The position numbers were made by a program, and so were the translations under genes. The notes below the pieces were generated by a model. That model was not told the origin of the DNA, made no database searches, and saw nothing but the letters and a program-made list of their open reading frames with translations. DNA of 64,000 nt, from assembly GCA_006538405.1 (NCBI GenBank), contig BJKQ01000002.1, positions 2,108,001-2,172,000 on the forward strand, in the 5' to 3' direction. Positions 12,418 to 22,900 of this stretch are shown here, piece after piece (position 1 is the first letter of the stretch; each line of letters begins with the position of its first letter). Source of the DNA: Hansfordia pulvinata. Taxonomy: Eukaryota > Ascomycota > Sordariomycetes > Xylariales.

Positions 12418-14008
12418 ATGTCCTCTGCGCGCCAGCAGAACCCTTTGCAGGTCTTGGACCACACATTCAACCAAGTGGTGAGTATCTTTCGAGCCTCGGC
12501 TCACTTGATGCGAAGCTTCCCGCTGACTGACCTTCTGGCAGCTCATCCACACGGGCAAAGCCCTCAGAACCAGCATCAAAGATGCCTCCAGGAATCCGGC
12601 TGTCGGTGGGGCTGCTGGCGGCGCCCAACGCAGCAACATGTCGGACTCCCTGACGAACTACCACTTTGCTCTTGACGAGCTCGACGCCCAGATCGTCCGC
12701 GCAAAGGCTGTTCTCATGAGGGATCTTGACAGGCTGCGTGCAGCCCGCTCCCCTCCCGAGGCCGCCAATGCCACCGCCTCTGCCGGCGCCGAACCCCCGG
12801 CATCCAAGCCGGAGCCGGAGCCGGAGCCGGAGCCCGTCTTCAAGACCGACCCCGAGGCCGTCATGCCCTCGGCCGCCGCCCACACGGTGGGCGCGCCCGC
12901 CATGTCTTCGGTCCCCGGCGCCGACGTCGGCGCCGGCGCGGCGGACCACGTGGCTCCCTTCCCGGACATGGGCATGGGCGACATCGTCGACCTCACCGCC
13001 ACCGCCGCGCCCCCGAACAAGACCGCCTCGCCCGCCATGCCCCAGAAGGCCGCCACGACCAAGGCGGCGCCACATGTCAAGAGCGAGCCCGCCAAGCCCT
13101 CGCCAAAGGCCGCTAACAAGCCCGCGCCCAAGAACGGCCCGAGGCAAACGCCGCCGGCCAAGGTCACTCCGGTGCCGTTGCCACAGATCCCACGCCCCCA
13201 GCCCTCTCCTGCTGCCAGGTCTGCACCCGCGCCGCCACCCAAGCCAGCAGCGCCGGCCACAGGCCCGCAGCCGACACCGCCAGTACCGCAGCAGGCTACG
13301 CCGGTGCCGCAGCCGATCCCGCCACCGGCCCCGCCGCCGGCTCCCACGGCCCCTCCGGCCGCTGCCGCCGCCGCCGCCGCCGCCACCGCCACTGCGGCTC
13401 CGCCTGGTCCAGAAGCAGCGTCTCTTGACACCATGTTCAACCTGCCGCCTTCTTCTGGCAACGACAAGAACGCCATGGGTAATCCGGGCGGCGGCGAGCT
13501 CAACTTTACCGAGATGCAGTTCTCGTTGGCGCCCCCTCCATCAGGCTCCGAGGACTCTCAGAACAACGCGCCCCCTGCCCCCATGGAGTTCGACCTGACC
13601 ACATTCGCGCCGCAGGACAGCAGCGGCGGGGGCGCAAACGGCGGCAACGGCGGCGCCAACCTCCTGGACTTCTCCGGCCTCGGCGGTCCGGACAGCGGCA
13701 GTGCCCCCGCCGCCGCTGCCCCCGCCAGTAACAGCAACCCGGCAGGAGGTCCCCCAGCCAGCAGCAGCGATGCCCCGCCTCCGCAGCCGGCAGCAGTCCC
13801 GCCACCCAAGGAAGAAGGCAAGACGGACAGTGGGAACAGCATCGACGACCTCTTCAACCTGGGTGACGCGAGTGCAGGCGATAACATGGACCTGGACCTG
13901 GACCTTGGCTCGGGCGCCGTCACTGACAGCAACTTTGACGACATGTTTTCGTATCCCGGCGATGCCGACATGAGCCAGTTCGACAGCGCGTACTTCAACC
14001 TCGAGTGA
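12418..14008 (+). CDS. Putative Mediator tail subunit (Med2-like) with long Pro/Ala-rich disordered region
   Basis: Model: join(12418..12477, 12542..14008), 508 aa, one 64-nt intron with donor GTGAGT and acceptor GGCAG. The N-terminal 85 residues look helical: NPLQVLDHTFNQ, then LIHTGKALRTSI, then FALDELDAQIVRAKAVLMRDL. This resembles fungal Mediator tail subunits of the Med2 type. The middle is low-complexity (a PEP dipeptide run, poly-Ala, poly-Pro). The C-terminus has repeated short acidic-hydrophobic motifs (SIDDLFNLG, NFDDMFSYPG, FDSAYFNLE) like activation or coactivator-contact segments. The assignment is from pattern memory only. Another nuclear coactivator or an uncharacterised disordered protein is possible. 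Confidence 0.5.
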
Positions 14009-14562
14009 TTGGCCTGGGGCTGCAGGAAACGGTCGGCTGGGATCGGCCAAGTGCGGTCGCGGCGTTCTGGTGTTGGGGAAGGGGGCCAACCTTGTCCCTG
14101 CGGGGGTAATCTGATGGTTTTGGAATGGTCTTTGGGCACGTGCTATTAGATAGGTATCGACTTGCAGCTTCTGTTTATCATGCGCCGCCCAAGTCCTGAT
14201 ATCGCCGTTCATCTACATCCGTGGCTGACACCAGAGACGTGATCCCAATGGTAGCAAACATCAGCGCTTAGTCGGCTCAGCCCGGTGAGGCCGGTGAGGG
14301 TAACTATGTAACGCATACACGATCTTTTCGTCCTCCTTAGACCACAGACAGTCAACCCTTTCCAAGCATATGTCAACTTATTCCAACGAGAGTCTCGATA
14401 TTTCGCAACCGAGTCTCGCTATATACAAAAAAAAAAAAGCCGACTGAATAAATCATCACTGGGGGCCAGCATGCCTTCAGGGCGCCCCCCCCTTGATAAT
14501 TGTGACGCACTATATACTAGAGATGGGTATCCAATACCCGACCACCCCGAGGGCTCATCTAA
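14009..14562. other. Convergent 3' region between Mediator-like gene and GH5 gene
   Basis: Presumed overlapping or adjacent 3' UTRs of two convergent genes. It contains an A-run near 14428-14438. No coding signal was seen. Confidence 0.5.
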
Positions 14563-15884
14563 TCACGGCCCTTGCGTAGCCTTGAACATGTCTCCAAGCA
14601 GCGACCCGAGCTGCGGGTTGCGCAGCGCCGCCCAGTCCCGATCGAGTACTCCGTAGCTCTCCTCATAGTCGACCTGGCTGTCACGAACGTAGTACGATCC
14701 CTGGATGGCCCAGATGGCCCACTCGGAGTCGTTCCCCTCGACGTACTCCTTGATGCAGTCGAAATACTTGCCGTCTGCTTCGCCCAGGTTCCCGTCCCCC
14801 TGCATGCCGAAGCCGAACTCGGAAAGAACCAACGGCGCCGTGTAGCTCTTGTCCTGCTCCAACACAAATCCCGCGTTGAATCCGTACTGCCCCTGCGTAA
14901 AGCCGCAGTCCCCGCCGCTGTTGGGGAAGTTGACGGTGAAGCTGTACGCGTGCCACTCCCAGACGTGCTTCCCTTGCCAGCCGGAAAAGTCCAGATCCCG
15001 CGCTTTGATGTGCGAGAGGTCTGTCGCCGACAGCGTCCCCCCACCAGCACCAGCGCATCGGGATTCGCGCCATGCACAGCCGCGGCGCCTTGCGACATGA
15101 GATCGTACCAGTCCGACCGCCCGTTGCCACCTTGTACCACGGGAATCTCGCGGACCTCGTTGCGTAGGCTCAGGCCGACCACGCCCGTTTGTCCCTTGGC
15201 CCAGGTAGCCATGGCCGTCAGCCCATCCAACCACTCCTGGGTGTGAAAATAGCGGCTGTTGAGGTCATTGTAGCCCGATGCCGTGTCCCACCAGCCGTTA
15301 CCATCAGTCAGGTCGCCTTCATGGGCAGCGGCTGATTAGTAAAGGTATCATCTCTGTGCTATGTGGCTGCAAGAATAGTGGCTTTTGGTATACTCACAGC
15401 ACCAGCTGGCCTTGCTAACGTGGTTGTCGAGGATGGTCATGACTCCGCGGTCGTAGAGGGCGGCAATGACGGCCTCGAAGGCGCCGCGCGTGGTTGTGTC
15501 TCCCGCTGCGAATGGGTTCTTCTCTGTCACACTCTTCAGGAGACCGTCCATGTCGGCAGTGGTGACATTTGCGGGGTCGGCGGCGGCAGCGAACGAGTCG
15601 GCAATTTTGACATCGGAGTTAAGTGCGTGATCGATAGAGTAAGTCAGGCGTACGCAGTTGAACCCCTGATCCGCAATGAAGCCTGCAATGGTTTCCACCG
15701 ACTGCTTGTGCAGGCCTTCGGGAATCCCAGTCTCCATGTGCCCGGCCCAGTTGACGCAAGTCAGCTTGACGCGCGCCCCGTCCGCGTCGACGATCCATCG
15801 GCCAGATGTGCTAAGTGGAAGATTTTGCGCCAGGGCAGTGCTGGGGATGCTGGTCGCGAACGCCAGCAACAGGGGTAGCTTCAT
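14563..15884 (-). CDS. Secreted glycoside hydrolase family 5 enzyme (cellulase/beta-glucanase fold), with apparent 1-nt frameshift
   Basis: Predicted secreted beta-glycosidase. Model: complement(join(14563..15331, 15398..15884)), about 418 aa after correcting one base. The 66-nt intron has donor GTGAGT and acceptor ATCAG. The first in-frame ATG is 15884; two codons upstream is only GTG. Residues 1-20 form a signal peptide (MKLPLLLAFATSIPSTALAQ). GH5 hallmarks are the Asn-Glu acid/base in LSLRNEVRE (about residue 220), the His-Tyr segment in WEWHAYSF, and the nucleophile Glu in LVLSEFGFG (about residue 333). The substrate cannot be fixed from sequence. Oddity: exon sum is 1256 nt, and the frame changes at the six-C run 15037-15042. 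One more base there would read VLVGGTLSATDL through the junction. Confidence 0.85.
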
Positions 15885-16033
15885 TTTCACGAAACGCGAG
15901 CCTCGCGAGCGCTATCGGGCAGCAGCTGGACAAGCAGAGCAAGCAGTACTAACGATATATTGGGGCAAGAGACAGCCAGAGAAAATGGGGCAGTTGGAAA
16001 TTAGTTGACCGACCTGGCGGTTATCATGAGTGC

Positions 16034-16041
16034 CTATATAC
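16034..16041 (-). promoter_or_regulatory. Possible TATA box of the GH5 gene
   Basis: Minus-strand TATATAGG about 150 bp upstream of the GH5 start codon. It is a plausible core promoter for an inducible secreted enzyme, but is based on motif and position only. Confidence 0.35.
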
Positions 16042-16884
16042 AAGACCGTTTCGTGGTCACTGGCAACGTGTTGAATCCAGGCTCATGTGAATATATGTCT
16101 TACCAGGGGTCTTATTAAACCGAGAGCTGGCCCTGTCACTCGTGCCTCTCTCACCATCACCCCCCTTCATGCGTTTCCTCCTAGCCACGGCACCCGGGGC
16201 CGACAGCAGGTTTTGGCGGAGAAAGCCCACCTGATAGGTTTATATTCGACCAGGTCGGGAGCCAGTGGCGTCTTTGGTGGTGCTGCCGGCGAGCCGAACC
16301 ATGGGGGGAACCCGGCAGATAATAGATTCAGTTACATCGCGCGCTCAGGCGGACAACCTGGGTGAAGAGTGGCTTCTTGAGAGGAGGCGCGGGTACAAGC
16401 TGATGTCATGGGCACTCATGCAAAGCAACTCGGATATGAGCAGATAAGGCGGCTTGCGACCTTCCCGTGACACGGTCATGAATTCCGATGGGGATATACG
16501 GGCGCGAGACACGCAGGGGGGCAGGGCACCAGCTGCCGGATCTAGTTGTGCAGTCGGACAGGGGTCATTCCGCGCCGGCACGGGGTTGGCAGACAGCAGC
16601 CCGGAATACGACTGCACATCCCTCTGTGGGTGCATGCCCCTCCAAGCCATCCCTTTGGCACGTGGGTGGGAAATCGCGCCTGAAGCCAAGCATGCAGCAT
16701 ACAGAGTTATCTGAGGAGTTGTACCCCTGAAGTCGCCTGGTCTCGGTCGGGCTGAATAATCGTCTTGATGCGGCACCGAGATAATCGCTGAGCAGATCGT
16801 CCATTGTGTGCATGGAAAGCAAGTGTGAGGACGGAGGGGGGTTGGGCCACAGTTTATAAGCCTTGAGATCCGACTGACACAACC

Positions 16885-16926
16885 TCGGAGGGCCTGCTGG
16901 TTGAGTCGGAGGGCCTGCTGGTCGAG
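16885..16926. repeat. Two-copy 21-bp tandem duplication
   Basis: Copies at 16885-16905 and 16906-16926 differ by one T/C. This is a recent slip or duplication in non-coding DNA. Confidence 0.8.
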
Positions 16927-18372
16927 TGAGACAGACGTTGGAGATCCGCGGCAGCTGGCATCGAATGGATCGGGGCATGGCCGTCGCGCGCTGATGGCGC
17001 CAGGGATGGTCGAGTAGGATCGGCGGTTGTGGGAAAACCGGATTCCGTCCTCGCAGCCGGCGTATGGGCATCGAAAAACGGCGTTCGCGTCGACGACTAT
17101 CTGGCTGGAGTTAAGCGCAAGCGAGAACGCTCGAGCAGCAGGGATGGCTGGCCCACCTCCCGAATCTACCTGGGTACCTAGGCAGCCAGAACGGGAGACA
17201 GAGGCACTGGTGATGACCCAGAATACTAATAAGTACCTACCGAGTCAAGGTAATGATGGTGATGGTGACTGGTGAGGTGTGCGAGTGGGCGGCAACGAGT
17301 GTCGATAGTGGCCTGTCTGCCCTGCGGAGAGGTCAGGTAGCGGCGGCATTGATGTCCATGAACTGCCTGCGCCTGTCCACTTTTACCTGAGATATGGATG
17401 TCGTTCTTTGCAGGGTGTACCACGAATGTAGTGGCTCACCTTCCCTGCTTGCTCTCTTGCTGGTGCCTGCAGGCCAAGTACCCAAGGTAGGTACCGCGAA
17501 CCAGAAGGTGAAAACATCGAAAGTAGCGAGGTTTTCCTCGAGGAAGTGGCTGCCAGTGGGTTCCTTCGCACTGAATACCGCAATACTTAGTAGGTAAGGT
17601 ACTGAACGTGTCAGGTTGGTCCAGTCCACTGCAGATGATGCCTGCCTGCGGAGTATTGGTCGACACACCAGACACGCAATTGCCCGATTTGTCAGGTGAA
17701 CCGGCCACGGCGCACGCAACGTCGCGGAGGAAAGGGCCACCCCGACTCACTCGATGTGTAGGTCACACAAGGTGGGTTGCAACTGCTCACATGAAAGTGG
17801 CAGGCGCGGCAGGTCAGATGCAGGTCCCGCGGCAGCACCGGGGCGTGCAGGCACGCTTGCTTTCGGGGCCAGCGGTGCGGGAGGGGGGGGGGTAACCTCC
17901 ACACTGGATGTGCTGGGTCATCTTTACCGAGGGTACGAGTGCCGCCCGAGTAGAGCACGCGGGGCCCCGCCATCCGCACTTTCTGCGGGCCGGCACGGAG
18001 CAGTACTACGGACCCCAATGGAGCAGTAGCGACCTCGACACCCCGTGGCACTTTGGACGTAAAATGGCCGCCACCCATCACGAAGCGCGACCACAGATAC
18101 AGATGATGGACCCATTCACCCTTTGCAGTTACTTGCGTCACCGGATCACAGGGCAATTCGAATCTGCAACACGTTCACCCATCGCGCGTTCCCTGTGTGA
18201 CACTCAGGTTCTTGTATTTCATGTATTAGTTTCGCTTGATATGTAGTTCCTCGTATGGGAGGTAAGTAATACTGGAACTTCGGTGCCAAAGAGGCACTTT
18301 GATAAGCCGGATCCCCGAGTAAAGGAAATGCAATCCGCGCGTGGATAGCCAAAGGAGTTTCGGAACAGAAGG

Positions 18373-18406
18373 CGTACGCTTCTCGTCCACGTACGCTTCT
18401 CGTCCA
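18373..18406. repeat. Perfect two-copy 17-bp tandem duplication
   Basis: CGTACGCTTCTCGTCCA occurs twice without spacer (18373-18389 and 18390-18406), just downstream of the OPY1-like gene stop. Confidence 0.85.
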
Positions 18407-18629
18407 AACTCGTAACCAGATGACGCGACAAGAAAACACAAAAAGGAATAAAGCCCCATTGTCGCCTCATGACTCCGACGTGAAAACAACGAGATCCACG
18501 GTAGCGCCTCTGTCCCCCATATACACCTATTCCTGCCCCTATATACAGCCCAAAGAAGACTCCGGGGTATCATTGTCTCTCCGCGGACCGGAAACTCCAT
18601 TGAATCATATCGTATCCCTTCCATGTGCA

Positions 18630-19977
18630 CTACGCTGTGTTTCCCGCGCCAGTGTTTGCAGCCATCCTCGCCTCCAAATCCCTCCTTTTGGAGATGAGGC
18701 TTTTAAAGGCGCCCAGGCATGTCACCAAAGCATCCTCGTTTTGGGCACACATCCGATAGCTCTTCTCGTCCGTGATGATCTGCATGCAGTGAGACTTGGT
18801 CTTGCTGACCGGGTCAATGTCCACGACGTCGACAACCGACGAGAGGGGGATGATGAAAGAGGCTGTGTACTCGGACTCGTCCTTGTAAAGGATGAGGTTT
18901 CGCGGCCGAAGCACCGCCCAACAGGCCTTCCACTGCCTCACGCCGCGCTTGCTCTTGAGGAACTTCAAGCGGCCCTGCCACACAACACGGTCTGGGTCGC
19001 GCTCGATGTTCAGCCCGCTGAGCTGGCTAGTGTTTCGGTCCCCGATCGAGGGACGCCCCTCACCGGCGCCGCTTATCCGCGTCCCCGAGGCGGAAAAAGA
19101 CCGCGCACCCAAAGTATCAATTGTCCGCTGTTTTCGTGGCACTTCGGAATCGGAAAAGTCGGATTGCGAGATGAGCTCGTTACCGGACAGCCCAGACGAA
19201 TCGATGTTCATCGATACTCTTCTTGGCTTGGGCTGGCAATGGCGGGGTCGCGCGGGCTCAATGGGTTCAGGAGAGCTGGAAGCCAGCCTGTCGTTTTCTG
19301 TGAGGAAAACGGCATTGCCTTCAAGGGGCTGCCGACCATGGGGCCGGGTGGAAAGATTGGCGCTTGATGCGATGACTCGTCAAGAAGACCTCTTCCTCTT
19401 CCTCCTCGATCCTCGTTTCCCGTCTGATGAACTCGCTCCACTCCTGAGCGTCGCGGGCGCTCTGGGCTTCGAAATGGAAGTTGCGTGCGGGCGAGTAGAG
19501 ACCGAAAAGATTGTGGCGTTTCTGTTTCGGGTCTTTGAGGAGTGTGACGGCCGTCAGTTCGGATGTGAATATCTTGTGCCGTAGCTTATTTTCCTTGTCG
19601 GATTTATATACGGATAGCGTGTTCGGCCGAAGAACGAGATACACCGATTTCCAAGCCTGGGGAGCGCAACATGGGGCAGTTAGCAGACGGCCCCCAAACG
19701 AGTCTCAGCGAATAGGGTAGGTGCCGGCCCTCACCTTGGTCTTCTGAGTCCTTTTCTGGACATAGCCAGCTTTGATGACCCTGTCGAACTCAAAACTCCC
19801 GTTCTGAGTTACCGGACTAGAGCTGGGAAGAGCCGAGTGAGCCCGCACACGGGTCGTGCTGGCAACAGGAGCAGACGGCGTGGCGACGGCGGACGGGCTG
19901 ATGGACAAAGTTGCGCCGCGGCCCGGAAGCTGGGGTCGCGATGGCGCAGACCCGGGCTGACGAGCAGTGTCGGCCAT
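18630..19977 (-). CDS. Tandem PH-domain protein, OPY1-like, with apparent 1-nt frame problem
   Basis: Model: complement(join(18630..19656, 19735..19977)), about 422 aa after removal of one base. The 78-nt intron has donor GTGAGG and acceptor CCCCAG. After a short Ser/Pro-rich N-terminus comes PH domain 1 (about 68-165; IKAGYVQKRTQKTKAWKSVY, closing with DAQEWSEFIRRE). An acidic, disordered linker follows. PH domain 2 (about 300-405) contains VVWQGRLKFLKSK and WAVLRPRNLILYKDE. Tandem PH architecture matches yeast Opy1, a PI(4,5)P2-binding regulator of the PI4P 5-kinase; the role here is inferred. The first frame ends in TGA near 19319, while the frame leading into the second PH domain opens at about 19378. 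Either one extra base (the CCCC at about 19331-19340) or an atypical 61-nt intron (donor GTCTTC, acceptor GGCAG) would join them. Confidence 0.8.
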
Positions 19978-22900
19978 GGCTATCGATAGACGATACCAGG
20001 TAGAAAAAAAATGATTGGCGGCGGTTGCGCAGTCTGCTCTGCACTGCGGTGGCAGCAAGCGAGTGTTGCTTGAGCTCAAATGCGGCGCATAAAGGCTGGC
20101 GAGGTCGGCGAGGAAGCGAGGGAAGGCGACTGTTTTGATGACCGGCTTGCAGCGCGAATATGTTCGGTAGGTTGGGAGAGAAGCCGGGTATGAGTGGCTG
20201 GCGATTGAGGTCCTGGGTGTAGTGGTCGGCGGTGAATACTCGTAGGAGGGGCGCGTCGGCCCAAGTGGACTAGACGGTTGGACTGAGACGTGGTGAGCAG
20301 TGCAGTCAGGCAAAGCACTGTATTTGCAGTCGTCGGCAAATATACGCGAGAGGACCGAAGCAAACTGCACTACCAGCGGTCGGTGAGCCTGGGTGAGCCT
20401 GGGAGCGAAGCGTGCGCAAGGAATGTTGAGTTGACGATGGCGGAGGGTTGGATCGAGGGTTGGAGAGCGGCAAGAGGTGGGAGAGCGGGTGGGCAGGGGT
20501 CGCCTGTCGCGGTCGGGCAATCAACGACAGGAAGCAGGGGTTGATGCAGATGCGGGTGCAGATGCAGGTGGGCATCTTGTCGGTACCGCTACTTTCCGCA
20601 TCTGGTCGACAAGTAGAGGCAAGTACTCAGAGCCTAGGGGGGAAGAAGGCCCGGGCTGCGAGTATTCGTACATGTACCCTGGGCTGGGCTGGGCTGGCAG
20701 GCACGTGTGTACATACTAGAGGTGTCTACCTACCCGTACGTCTTCGAGTTACCCAGGTGGGGTGCTCCTGTATCCGTAAGGTTCCGTACCTAAAGTAGGT
20801 AGGTAAGGTAGGCAGGCCCATAGCGGCGTTGGCGCGCGGGTGGCGAGAGCGGCAATTCTTCATTCCATCGACCGAGGCGCGGATGGTGGAAGCGGGCACC
20901 CCGAGTTTCGATGCTGCCGCCCCTGCGGAGCACGAGACATGTCGTTGAAGTGCTTTACGGACCTACGAGTACTCGTAGAATGTATGAACCGGGAACGATG
21001 GGCGATCGGACAAGAAAGTCTTGCTATGTAGATACCTGCTGGATATCACTCATTGCCCGAATAGAAAATAAAAACTCGTACTTTACGGACAGGTGGTAGC
21101 TGAAGCTGCTTTTGCATGGGCGACTTGGAGGGTTCATCAATGGATGTTTAGGGAGGGCGTTAATGCATGCAAGGGGGCAAGGAGCAGGTGGGTTGATGAC
21201 GATGGCCCGCCGGCTTTCTGTGCGGGTGCTCGTCGGCGTTCCTGTACGCCCAACTTCAGTCTGGTCAGTATCTGAATGTGCCCGAGCTCCCGCAAACGCC
21301 ACCAAGGAGACAATTATAGAGCCCAGCTTGGCTGTATTCTTATACCACAGCCCAAGAGGTGGCCCAAAATAAGTATCTGGTAGGTACAGTAGGTATCTCA
21401 CCTACTTCTTACGAGTACATACTTGTACTCCTTACCCGTGTTGTATCGTGGTGAGAGTCAGCGCCAAATCCCGCCCGATGAAGCCTATGCCACGCAGGAG
21501 GATGAATTCAGCACGGCACATCGTCTGCGGTAATGGGCCAAGCAGGCAAACAAGGAAACAAGCAAGACCTCAAGGCGCGCAGTGCCCGTTGAGCGCGAAT
21601 CGTGGTGCCCATCTGCAGTGTGATCAGTCCATCGCTACTCGTATACGTGCAAGCCCAGAGTAAGCTGCGCGACTTTGGGTTGCTTCGACGGGTTCCTGTA
21701 CCCGTTGCGGGCCATAATCGTGGTAGCGACTGTGAGCAACTCGTACTGGTGAGCAGCGACAAAGCCTGCATGAACACTCGTAGTTACTCGAGAGCCAATC
21801 TTGGAGCAGAATCACCAGCGCCACAACACCAAAGATCAAGGGCGGCAACGCTGATCGAGTATCGCGGGTGGCCGTGCGTGCTATGGTACCCGTACTTGTG
21901 CTCCATACTCGAGATGGTGGCATGACGGATCCGGCAGAAATCGGCAGTGATCAGCTCGCTTGTGCGCGCGCCCTGTCCCTCGATGGCCTGCTGCCTCCTG
22001 CCACTGGTGCCGGCGCCACCTCTACGAGTACGGAGTAGACGAGATGAGGGTGAGGGCCTGCGCGTGTGCCAATGAAGGAGCTGGTCCAGGCCTTCGTCCA
22101 GTCCTTGTGCGGTCAGGTGTGGTGCGTACTCCGTCGGAGATGGAGAATGAAACCTCATCAGAGCCTCATGACCCCCCAACTACCGTGTTCGGCCCCAAGA
22201 TGTCCAGTGTACTCGTACTCGCAGAGCGTGGGTGCTGGACGAGCCGGTCCGCCCCAGTCCACAGGGTCACGGAGGAAGCCGACGAGATACCAGCAATGGC
22301 GTGAGCAATGCCCAGGTGCTCGGCACCCCGGGCACGCCAGCTCGAGTTGCTCGCCTATTGGAGGATGTTCAGCCCGATTCCGTAACTACGCGTACGCACT
22401 CGAAGGCAAGACGGGGTCTTTGGAGAGAGATTTCTATCAAGAGGAGACGAAAATCAGTAGGAGGCGGTCTCATGCGTACAAGCAGGTACTCGTACTGAGG
22501 ACGGGCCTTGTCGTGTGAGTACTGTACTCGTACTCCTTACATGTACGGACACTGGCTGTGATAGATGGTGATAGTCGTGAGGTTTCGGGGATAGCGTCCA
22601 GCTAACTAACCAAAGTGTAATTATAAATGTCGGCATCCGTGGATCGTGGATCCTCCCTCACCCTCACCTTGATGTGCCATACGCGAACTCCGCGAGCTTG
22701 CTTTGTCTTCGCCTAACGAGTACTCGTACTCCTACAGAGGGGCCGGACCTAGCGGGGTGCGGCTGTCTTTTTCACCAACAACAGCGGAATGGACGAATGG
22801 CAGTGATGAGTGGTCTGGCCAGGTCCAGGTTGCCTGGGAGTTGCCTGATCTGGAGGACAGGCAGAGTTCTACTCGTGGCGGGAGGATACTACGGGGAGAA

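Larger units (their letters stand above)
15885..18629. other. Intergenic region between GH5 and OPY1-like genes, with short tandem duplications
   Basis: About 2.7 kb without recognisable genes. It contains a two-copy 21-bp tandem at 16885-16926 (one mismatch, unit TCGGAGGGCCTGCTGGT...) and a perfect two-copy 17-bp tandem at 18373-18406 (unit CGTACGCTTCTCGTCCA). The 3' UTR of the OPY1-like gene is expected at its right end. Confidence 0.55.

Noticed and set aside
12658..13503. Minus-strand Gly/Ala-rich ORF opposite the Mediator-like gene
   Set aside because: Shadow of Pro/Ala codons on the plus strand; no motif of its own.
18420..19367. Long plus-strand ORF (315 aa) opposite the OPY1-like gene
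   Set aside because: Antisense of GC-rich PH-domain coding sequence, with no domain or plausible composition.
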